From: Syntrophomonas sp.
GTDB lineage: Bacteria > Bacillota > Syntrophomonadia > Syntrophomonadales > Syntrophomonadaceae
Direction: 5' to 3'
DNA length: 64,000 nucleotides
Assembly: GCA_016841245.1 (NCBI GenBank)
Contig: JAENZN010000006.1
Span: 1 to 64,000, forward strand
Shown: piece by piece, positions 8,206-14,632 of the stretch
Layout: each line of letters starts with the position of its first letter
Numbering within the stretch: the stretch's first letter is position 1
The notes under the pieces: generated by a model
Databases searched by the model: none
Told to the model about the DNA's origin: nothing
What the model saw: the letters and a program-made list of their open reading frames with translations, nothing else
Made by a program: the position numbers and the translations under genes

Positions 8206-8261
8206 GGGTCAGGTTTTTATTGTTGTTTGACCAAAGTTATAGAATAATAAAAACCTGACCC
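8206..8261. repeat. Perfect 16-base inverted repeat with 24-base loop
   Basis: GGGTCAGGTTTTTATT (8206-8221) and AATAAAAACCTGACCC (8246-8261) are exact complements. It lies between speB and the convergent gene on the minus strand. The arms contain T and A runs, but not at the end of the hairpin, so it is more like a dispersed hairpin element than a plain terminator. Confidence 0.7.
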
Positions 8262-8269
8262 CTCGTATA

Positions 8270-8707
8270 CTAGTAAATAGTCAGCCGGTTGGAATATATA
8301 TATATTAGATTGCTGTTGGGTTTTTTATTAAAAGTAAACAAGTCCACCAGGAGGTCGAATATTTTATCCAGTTCTTCTTCAAGATTATTGCATTCTTCAC
8401 TTAATTCAACTTCGAAAACAGATACCGGGCTTTCCAGCCAGTTTAAGAGTCGCAGTTCCTGCATCCCTTCTCCCAGGAACTCCAAATCACTTATGGGCAT
8501 GGAAAAGGGCGCTCGGGGCTTACTTTTTATATGAGTTTCTAGTTTTTCAATAAAAAATTTAAGTTTTTCTTCTTTCTCGGGGTCAATCACATACTGGAAT
8601 AAAACATCATAAAGGTTTTGAACCAGTAGGATTGAAGTGGTATTGGGCAGCATGATATGCTGTTCCTGCTTTAGATATTTTAGCTTAAATTTCCTGGTAT
8701 CCTGCAA
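8270..8707 (-). CDS. Hypothetical protein, 145 residues
   Basis: I do not recognise this gene. It reads from TTG 8707 with TAGGAG eight bases upstream on the minus strand. The product is acidic, lacks membrane segments and Cys clusters, and has a predicted helical C-terminal half rich in Glu and Leu (ELSEECNNLEEELDKIFDLL), which could be a coiled coil. It is convergent with speB and divergent from the small membrane-protein gene at 8864. A role cannot be proposed from context. Confidence 0.55.
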   Translation of the reverse strand: MQDTRKFKLKYLKQEQHIMLPNTTSILLVQNLYDVLFQYVIDPEKEEKLKFFIEKLETHIKSKPRAPFSMPISDLEFLGEGMQELRLLNWLESPVSVFEVELSEECNNLEEELDKIFDLLVDLFTFNKKPNSNLIYIYSNRLTIY

Positions 8708-8863
8708 AATTAATCACTCCTAATACTAGATTTTATTAGATTTTACCTGTTTACGCTATTTTTAACAACTGTGCTGCGTATTACTCCAGCAATTTAGAAA
8801 GCTATACCGGTAGCTTTATTAGGATATAATACTAACATATATCTTAATTAAGGAGTACTCGGG

Positions 8864-9037
8864 ATGCATCACCGTAAAAAGGAAAGTAACATTAATAAAG
8901 AAGAAGAAGCCATGCGTATTGATAAAATGAGGTTAAAATACAATCTGCTTGGAATTATGGTGCTGATTTTAATGGGCGTCCTGGCTTTTGACCTGGGAGG
9001 AGTCAGCACCTGGATAAATCATTATTTTGGGGGCTAA
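8864..9037 (+). CDS. Small single-pass membrane protein, 57 residues
   Basis: A short frame starting at ATG 8864, eight bases after AGGAG, with TATAAT at 8825-8830 as a possible -10. The N-terminal 30 residues are highly charged (HHRKKESNINKEEEAM) and are followed by one hydrophobic segment, LLGIMVLILMGVLAFDLGG, and a short tail. The charge pattern suggests the N-terminus stays in the cytoplasm. No family was recognised. It stands alone, with over 500 bases to the next gene. Confidence 0.5.
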   Translation: MHHRKKESNINKEEEAMRIDKMRLKYNLLGIMVLILMGVLAFDLGGVSTWINHYFGG

Positions 9038-9146
9038 ATATAGTATATAAATATATAGACTTTGGAAAAAGCCTGTTCAAGTCAGTTTTTGTTCTATATG
9101 CCGTCCCAAAATCATGTATACAAGAAATAGCTTGACTACTGGTACT

Positions 9147-9176
9147 TTGTCAGCAGCAAGTATAATTGATTATAAT
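9147..9176 (+). promoter_or_regulatory. Promoter of the opu leader
   Basis: TTGTCA (9147-9152) and TATAAT (9171-9176) are 18 bases apart. Transcription would start about 45 bases before the c-di-AMP riboswitch. A second TATAAT at 9161-9166 lacks a -35 at proper distance. Confidence 0.55.
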
Positions 9177-9227
9177 GATAATGATGAATAACAAAATATA
9201 ATATAGCGGTATTTAGCAATTCTCATA

Positions 9228-9348
9228 CGCCTAATCTCTAGTAGATTGAGTAAAGGAGAGCGGGGGAACCATTAATTGGGGTGAGTTTCCGGTTTGTGCC
9301 GGGATAGGGCGGCCCTTAGCCCGAATCCGTCAGCTAACCTCGCAGGCA
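9228..9348 (+). ncRNA. Cyclic di-AMP riboswitch (ydaO-yuaA type)
   Basis: The conserved blocks of this class occur in order: GCCTAATCT at the 5' side, GAGCGGGGGAACC, TTGGGGTGAGT, a GGGC/GCCC hairpin, then CCGAATCCGTCAGCTAACCT followed by CGCAGGC. GCCT (9229-9232) and AGGC (9344-9347) close the outer helix. The class senses cyclic di-AMP and usually turns genes off when ligand is high. It precedes a compatible-solute transporter, a common target of this class. A terminator follows at 9492-9518. Confidence 0.92.
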
Positions 9349-9491
9349 AAGAGGGGGGAGAATTGGATGTTATGCTCTATTTTTCCGTGTAATTCCCAAT
9401 TTACATTGAAACATTTACTGCCCGCATTCAAATCCCTTATCAGTTTTAAATGCCACCAAATATTAACGAATTTATCGTTTGGGAAAATTAT

Positions 9492-9518
9492 TGTCCATTT
9501 TTGAGTATGGGCATTTTT
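9492..9518 (+). terminator. Riboswitch-controlled intrinsic terminator
   Basis: TGTCCAT (9492-9498) pairs with ATGGGCA (9507-9513) with one G-U pair, followed by TTTTT. It lies between the riboswitch and the opuAA start codon at 9554 and is the likely expression platform. I did not resolve the competing antiterminator. Confidence 0.7.
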
Positions 9519-9553
9519 AACTTGCACATATTAAGTAATAAAGGAATGATGCT

Positions 9554-10747
9554 ATGATCGAAGTAAAAAATCTAACCAAGATTTATGGTAATAATGTTGA
9601 CAAGGCCCTGGATATGGTAAAAAAGGGCATTAGTAACGAGGAAATAAAAAATAAAACCAAGCAGGTAGTAGGAGTCAGGGACGCCAGTTTCACCGTGGAG
9701 GAAGGTGAAACCTTTGTTATTATGGGTCTTTCCGGTAGTGGAAAATCTACCTTACTGCGATGTATTAATCGTTTAATCAAGGCCAGCGCTGGTGAGATAC
9801 TGATTGATGGCAGGGATGTACTTACCATGCCTGCCAAAGAACTGGAAGAACTGCGTAAGCGAAAAATGGCTATGGTTTTTCAGCGCTTCGCCCTTCTTCC
9901 CCACCGGACTATACTCGAAAATGTTGCCTATGGATTGGAGATTCAGGGGCTAGACAAGGAGAAACGCGTGGCCGAAGCTACAGAGGTAATAGATTTGGTT
10001 GGCCTCAAAGGCTGGGAGGAGGCGTATCCTCAGAACCTCAGCGGGGGCATGCAGCAGCGGGTAGGGATAGCACGGGCCCTGGCGACAGATCCGGATATCT
10101 TGCTTATGGACGAGCCGTTTAGCGCTTTAGACCCGCTGATCCGCCAGGATATGCAGGAGGAACTACTGGGTATACAAGAAAAACTGCAGAAAACTATTAT
10201 ATTTATTACTCACGACCTTGATGAAGCTCTTAAAATTGGGGATCATATTGCTTTGATGAAAGATGGGCAGATAGTGCAGATAGGCCAACCGGAAGATATT
10301 CTTCTCTCACCCGCCAGTGATTATGTGGCTCGTTTTGTGGAAAATGTCAACCGTTCACTGGCCTTAACAGCTTCCTCGGTAATGGTCAGGCCTCGCTATG
10401 TGGTTCATCCGAAAGACGGACCCAGGACGGCCCTGAATTTTATGGAAAAACATGGGCTCTCTACCCTGTTCGTCCTGGATCGTATTGGAAAGCTCAAAGG
10501 ATATATCAGAGCCGAAGATGCTTCTGAAATAGCCTCACAGGGAATTAAAGATCTGGGAGGCATCATTCAGACCGATATGCCTACTACCGGACCTGATAGT
10601 CCATTGGCAGGTCTACTGGAAGTGATGGCCTATACTAAAGTGCCTATCGCTGTTGTAGACGAAAACAATAAACTTCAGGGAACACTGGTAAGAGGATCTG
10701 TTATAGCGGGACTTGCTGGTGGAAGGGGGGAAATGAATAATGGATAG
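9554..10747 (+). CDS. opuAA: Glycine betaine/proline ABC transporter, ATP-binding subunit
   Basis: A 397-residue ATPase of the ProV/OpuAA type. The order is an N-terminal extension typical of ProV, Walker A GLSGSGKST (about 59-67), signature LSGGMQQR, Walker B ILLMDEPFSALDP, then a C-terminal CBS pair from about residue 275 to 390 (VMVRPRYVVHP; TKVPIAVVDENNKL). CBS domains of this transporter family sense ionic strength or bind cyclic di-AMP. It is preceded by a c-di-AMP riboswitch and overlaps the permease gene by eight bases. Confidence 0.92.
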   Translation: MIEVKNLTKIYGNNVDKALDMVKKGISNEEIKNKTKQVVGVRDASFTVEEGETFVIMGLSGSGKSTLLRCINRLIKASAGEILIDGRDVLTMPAKELEELRKRKMAMVFQRFALLPHRTILENVAYGLEIQGLDKEKRVAEATEVIDLVGLKGWEEAYPQNLSGGMQQRVGIARALATDPDILLMDEPFSALDPLIRQDMQEELLGIQEKLQKTIIFITHDLDEALKIGDHIALMKDGQIVQIGQPEDILLSPASDYVARFVENVNRSLALTASSVMVRPRYVVHPKDGPRTALNFMEKHGLSTLFVLDRIGKLKGYIRAEDASEIASQGIKDLGGIIQTDMPTTGPDSPLAGLLEVMAYTKVPIAVVDENNKLQGTLVRGSVIAGLAGGRGEMNNG

Positions 10748-11570
10748 CATACCAAGGATCCCGCTGGGCGAGTGGACTGATTCTTTCATTGCCTATTTAC
10801 AGATCCATTTTGGTTCAGGTACTCAAGCATTTTCAGATGGATTGGAAAGCCTAATAAAAGGACTTCAGGGATTTTTAATTTCCCTGCCTCCGGAACTCAT
10901 TATTATAGTTGTGGTAATTCTAGCCTGGTGGCTAGCCGGGAAGAAAATCGCTCTATTTACGGTGCTGGGTTTATTCTTTATATACAATCTGGGCTTGTGG
11001 TCGGTAACCATGGAGACAATTGCCATGGTAATTTCAGCGGTTTTATTTTGCATGATTATCGGGGTACCCCTGGGAATATTAGGAGCTAAAAACAATACTG
11101 CTCATAGAATTATAATGCCGATACTGGATTTTATGCAGACCCTGCCTGCTTTTGTATATTTATTACCTGCTATTCCTTTCTTTGGACTAGGGGTTGTACC
11201 CGGGGTAATTACTACTATTATTTTCGCTATGCCTCCGGTTATAAGGCTGACGGACCTGGGACTCAAGCAGGTACCTGAGGAACTTATTGAATTAGGTAAA
11301 TCTTTTGGTTCGACTTTTTTTCAAATGCTGTTAAAGATTGAGCTGCCCCTGGCTCGCACCACCATACTGGCTGGTATCAACCAGTGCATTATGCTTTCTC
11401 TTTCTATGGTGGTTATTGCATCGATGATCGGGGCTAAAGGTCTAGGGGGCGTGGTTTGGAGAGCTATTCAAACCCTGAAAATGGGAATGGGTTTTGAGGC
11501 CGGGGTAGCGATAGTGATTATCGCCATTATCCTGGACAGAATAACTCAAAATTTGGGTAAATCAAAATAA
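10740..11570 (+). CDS. opuAB: Glycine betaine/proline ABC transporter, permease
   Basis: A 276-residue inner-membrane permease of the ProW/OpuAB type. About seven hydrophobic segments are visible after a short amphipathic N-terminal region. The coupling loop to the ATPase is the EAA-like stretch DLGLKQVPEELIELGKSFG, and the segment ASMIGAKGLGGVVWRAIQ is typical of the family. The start overlaps the stop of opuAA, implying coupled translation. The substrate-binding protein is encoded separately 19 bases downstream, so this is the three-component form. Confidence 0.92.
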   Translation: MDSIPRIPLGEWTDSFIAYLQIHFGSGTQAFSDGLESLIKGLQGFLISLPPELIIIVVVILAWWLAGKKIALFTVLGLFFIYNLGLWSVTMETIAMVISAVLFCMIIGVPLGILGAKNNTAHRIIMPILDFMQTLPAFVYLLPAIPFFGLGVVPGVITTIIFAMPPVIRLTDLGLKQVPEELIELGKSFGSTFFQMLLKIELPLARTTILAGINQCIMLSLSMVVIASMIGAKGLGGVVWRAIQTLKMGMGFEAGVAIVIIAIILDRITQNLGKSK

Positions 11571-11589
11571 TGGAAGGAGTGGATTTAGC

Positions 11590-12516
11590 TTGTTTAAAAA
11601 CAAAAAGCTGATTCTGATGGCAACTTTGCTGGTATTTGCCATGTTTAGTGTGGTTGGATGTGGTGGGGATACAGGTGAGGAGACCGGGGACCAGGCCGCG
11701 CAAAGTGTAAAAGACAAATTTGATGGCAAGATCATAGGAATCGATCCAGGTGCCGGTATAATGAAAGCCACGGATACTACTATTGAAGAATATGGTTTGG
11801 ATTATGAACTGGTAGAAGGCAGCGGAGCAACTATGACTGCCACATTAAAGCAGGCCATCGATAATAATGAATGGGTAGTAGTCACTGGTTGGGCACCTCA
11901 CTGGATGTTTGCCCGCTACGATCTAAAATTTCTGGAAGACCCCAAGGGTACTTATGGAGAAGCCGAAACAATCAATACTATAGTAAGGTTAGGGCTCAAA
12001 GAAGACCTGCCAGAGGTTTATGAAGTATGTGCTAATTTTGCCTGGGATAGTGGGCAAATTGGCTCAGCCATGGGAATAGCAGAAGATGTAGGAGATGACG
12101 TACTTGCAGCCCGGCAGTGGGTAGAGAAAAACACAGATCTGGTTAACAGCTGGCTGCCGGAAGGTTATGATGCAGCGGTTACAGTTGATAGTCCTACTAA
12201 AGAAACCGTCACTCTCCTGTATGTTGAGTGGGCTTGCGCAAGGGCTGAAACCCATGTAATGGCTGATGTGCTGCAGAATATAATGGGTTACCAGGTTGAA
12301 CTGCTTCCTGTTAGTGCCGCTGCTATGTATGAAGGCCTTGCTAACGGAGAAGGGGATGCCATATTTACTGCCTGGCTGCCTTTTACACATGGTGATTATA
12401 TGGAACAGGTGGGAGATAGGGTGGAAGACCTTGGACCCAGTTATGAAGATGCAAAAATCGGTCTGGTTGTACCTGCTTATGTAGAAATTAATTCCATTGA
12501 AGAATTGAACAATTAA
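11590..12516 (+). CDS. opuAC: Glycine betaine/proline-binding lipoprotein
   Basis: A 308-residue substrate-binding protein with a lipoprotein signal peptide: charged start, hydrophobic stretch, then the lipobox SVVGC with Cys at about residue 24. The mature part resembles OpuAC/ProX, including VVTGWAPHWMFARYDLKFLEDP, which in this family supplies aromatic residues for binding quaternary amines. It starts at TTG 11590 after AAGGAG. It is the last gene of the opu operon, followed by a terminator. Ligand choice among betaine, proline betaine or carnitine cannot be read from the sequence. Confidence 0.92.
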   Translation: MFKNKKLILMATLLVFAMFSVVGCGGDTGEETGDQAAQSVKDKFDGKIIGIDPGAGIMKATDTTIEEYGLDYELVEGSGATMTATLKQAIDNNEWVVVTGWAPHWMFARYDLKFLEDPKGTYGEAETINTIVRLGLKEDLPEVYEVCANFAWDSGQIGSAMGIAEDVGDDVLAARQWVEKNTDLVNSWLPEGYDAAVTVDSPTKETVTLLYVEWACARAETHVMADVLQNIMGYQVELLPVSAAAMYEGLANGEGDAIFTAWLPFTHGDYMEQVGDRVEDLGPSYEDAKIGLVVPAYVEINSIEELNN

Positions 12517-12565
12517 CAATCCATCTACTATAGTAATAAAGGTGGTTCGCCAATTAAGAGGTTAC

Positions 12566-12603
12566 ACGGGACAAGGGGAAAGGCTCCTTGTCCCGTTTAT
12601 TTA
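12566..12603 (+). terminator. Terminator of the opu operon
   Basis: ACGGGACAAGG (12566-12576) and CCTTGTCCCGT (12586-12596) form an 11-base stem, followed by TTATTTAA. Confidence 0.8.
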
Positions 12604-12605
12604 AC

Positions 12606-12634
12606 AGTTGACAGGGACCAGGAAACTGTCAACT
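12606..12634. repeat. Inverted repeat downstream of trpS
   Basis: AGTTGACAG (12606-12614) and CTGTCAACT (12626-12634) pair; an overlapping AGGGAC/GTCCCT pair offers an alternative fold. It follows the trpS stop on the minus strand, but has no T run in that direction, so termination is uncertain. Confidence 0.5.
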
Positions 12635-12642
12635 TGTCCCTG

Positions 12643-13656
12643 CTAAATGGGGATTTCGTGATCGAAGTAATTGATGTGCATTGCTTCACGTACATCCACC
12701 ATGGTTTCTCTGGCTGCAGAGTGAGCCTTCCTGGTGCCTTCCATAAGGATTTCTTTAACCAACTCAGGAGCGGTTTCATACTTCCTGCGTCTCTCCCTCA
12801 TTGGATCTAGAAGTTCATTCAGTTTTAGGCTAAGTTTGTTTTTGCAGGCTACACAACCTATGCTTCCATTACGGCAGTCTGCTTCAATTTCTTTTACTTC
12901 TTCCGGGTTAAATACGCCCTGATATTCAAAAACGGTGCAGATTTCCGGATGTCCGGGATCAGTTTTTCTAATCCGAGCCGGGTCAGTAACCGCATTTCTT
13001 ACCTTCAAATTGACATCTTCTGGAGTATCGGAAAGGAATATAGCATTGTTCAGGCTTTTACTCATTTTTGCCTTCCCATCCAGCCCTACCAGGCGGGGAA
13101 CATCGCCTACCAGAACTTCAGGTTCTACCAGAACTGGCCGGTAGAGATCATTAAAACGTCTCACTATCTTCCTGGTCAATTCAATATGCGGTACCTGATC
13201 TTCACCTACCGGCACCAGGTGAGCTTTAAAAATACTGATGTCAGCTGCCTGGCTCACCGGGTAGCCCAGAAAGCCGTAGGTCATATCTTTAAACCCATGT
13301 TGGGAGGCTTCGGTTTTCACGGTAGGATTATGACGCAGAACATTGACCGAAGTGAACATGGAATAGTACATGGTCAATTCATGTATTTCCGGAATCATAC
13401 TCTGAATAAAAAAAGTTGACAGTTCCGGGTTGAGTCCAGCTGCGAGATAATCCAGAGTTATCTGGTATACATCCCGGGTCAGGTTTTCTTCCTTTTCCCA
13501 GTGGGTAGTAAGAGCCTGAACGTCAGCAATGATTATGAAGCTATCGTATTCTTCCTGTAGCTTCACCCGGTTAGCCAGGCTGCCCACGTAGTGCCCCAGA
13601 TGAAGATTGCCGGTTGGTCTGTCACCAGTTAGGATTCTTTTTTTAACTTCCTGCAT
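12643..13656 (-). CDS. trpS: Tryptophanyl-tRNA synthetase
   Basis: Charges tRNA-Trp with tryptophan. The 337-residue class I synthetase shows the HIGH-equivalent in TGDRPTGNLHLGHYVGS (about 10-26), the KMSKS loop as KAKMSKSLNN (about 190-199), and family-typical length. It reads from ATG 13656 on the minus strand behind a tryptophan T-box leader. It is convergent with the opu operon. A CxxC pair (GCVACKNKL) in the C-terminal part is seen in some bacterial TrpS proteins. Confidence 0.95.
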   Translation of the reverse strand: MQEVKKRILTGDRPTGNLHLGHYVGSLANRVKLQEEYDSFIIIADVQALTTHWEKEENLTRDVYQITLDYLAAGLNPELSTFFIQSMIPEIHELTMYYSMFTSVNVLRHNPTVKTEASQHGFKDMTYGFLGYPVSQAADISIFKAHLVPVGEDQVPHIELTRKIVRRFNDLYRPVLVEPEVLVGDVPRLVGLDGKAKMSKSLNNAIFLSDTPEDVNLKVRNAVTDPARIRKTDPGHPEICTVFEYQGVFNPEEVKEIEADCRNGSIGCVACKNKLSLKLNELLDPMRERRRKYETAPELVKEILMEGTRKAHSAARETMVDVREAMHINYFDHEIPI

Positions 13657-13701
13657 AAGATATCTTCCTCCTGATTTTTGGATTTATAAGTATGCATAAA
13701 T

Positions 13702-13925
13702 TAAGCCTCCTATCCACCAAGGGACGGAGGCTATCAGCTATCCGCGGTACCACCCTTATTGACAAAAAAATGTCCGCTTAATCCTTTTAACGGGGGAACC
13801 CGGCTCAACCTGAACTTCCCAATGTATTCCAGGCGGCAACTCAGAAACCCATTCAATGGAATTATAGTACCGGTTTACAGCTGCTCCGGCTCTCTGTGAC
13901 TATAATGCTCCCATCTACTATTTTT
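13702..13925 (-). ncRNA. T-box leader of trpS
   Basis: Reading on the minus strand, the leader has the stem I distal motif AGAGAGCCGG, the conserved T-box AGGGTGGTACCGCG (13756 down to 13743), and a terminator hairpin AGCCTCC/GGAGGCT (13732 down to 13704) followed by TTAATTT. A TGG triplet in CCTGGAATAC (13831-13829) is a fitting specifier codon for tryptophan. Uncharged tRNA-Trp would favour the antiterminator and trpS expression. Confidence 0.93.
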
Positions 13926-13957
13926 CTTCATTGTATTTATAAGTATTTAGTGTTTCT

Positions 13958-13986
13958 AAAATACCATTATGGAATCCTTAATGCAA
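13958..13986 (-). promoter_or_regulatory. Promoter of the trpS T-box transcript
   Basis: On the minus strand TTGCAT (13986-13981) and TATTTT (13963-13958) are 17 bases apart, about 35 bases before the T-box leader. Confidence 0.55.
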
Positions 13987-14133
13987 GTCCAAACTCCAAA
14001 TTATCATTGGCAGTTGAACTTATATTGCAAATAGTAAAATTATATAATATTATGATTAAAGATTATTTATGAGTGAATAATACTTTTTAAGCGTATTTGT
14101 CTTTGTATTTTCAGGTGAAGGAGTATTTTATGG

Positions 14134-14559
14134 ATGAATAGATTAAATGCCTATGTTTGTTTTAATATGCGTGCCGCAATGAAGAAAATTGACCGTTTAT
14201 TTAGTAATAAACTAGAAGATATAGGAATTAGTATACCCCAATCATTTATACTTTTTTGTTTGCAGGAAGAAAATGGATTGACCCTTAAGGAAATAGGCAG
14301 TCGTACTCTTATCGATAGTTCATCCATGACCGTACTGGTCGATAAACTAGAGAAAGATGAACTGGTAAAAAGGCAATTAGATTCCCTGGATAGACGAGCT
14401 ATAAGGGTATTTATTACCGAAGCCGGTATGGAAATGGCTGAAAAGATTTCCAGTGTAATATCGAATTTGAATACGGTACTGTTTGATTTACTTGGTGAGG
14501 GAAATCAAAAAGAATTTATCCATGGATTAAATAATATTGTTAATGGAATAGAAGACTAA
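14134..14559 (+). CDS. MarR-family transcriptional regulator
   Basis: A 141-residue winged-helix regulator. The region LTLKEIGSRTLIDSSSMTVLVDKLEKDELVKR (helix-turn-helix, about residues 50-82) and the wing LDSLDRRAIRVFITEAG match the MarR fold. An ATG four bases upstream (14130) runs into a stop after three codons, so ATG 14134 is the start; GGTGAAGGAG lies about 10 bases before it. It is divergent from trpS and convergent with the large membrane protein gene, so its target is not evident. Confidence 0.82.
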   Translation: MNRLNAYVCFNMRAAMKKIDRLFSNKLEDIGISIPQSFILFCLQEENGLTLKEIGSRTLIDSSSMTVLVDKLEKDELVKRQLDSLDRRAIRVFITEAGMEMAEKISSVISNLNTVLFDLLGEGNQKEFIHGLNNIVNGIED

Positions 14560-14632
14560 CGTAACAAGGGGACGGTTCTATTGTTACACTAAATTCAAAA
14601 AAATGTAACAACAGAACCGTCCCCTTGTTACG
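14560..14632. repeat. Long imperfect palindrome, REP/MITE-like
   Basis: Two 29-base arms (14560-14588 and 14604-14632) are complementary with one mismatch that could be a G-U pair; the core is AACAAGGGGACGGTTCT. The spacer is 15 bases. It lies between convergent genes. This sequence type recurs in genomes of related anaerobes as a dispersed hairpin, often linked to REP-associated transposases; that link is recalled knowledge, not visible here. It may act as a bidirectional terminator. Confidence 0.7.

Noticed and set aside
9161-9195. GATTATAATGATAATGATG looks like part of a Fur box before the opu leader
   Set aside because: It overlaps the -10 element and has AATGAT repeats, but lacks the inverted symmetry of the clear Fur box at 249-266; AT-rich promoter sequence explains it.
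13021-13419. Plus-strand open frames opposite trpS
   Set aside because: Antisense shadows of a clear tRNA synthetase gene.
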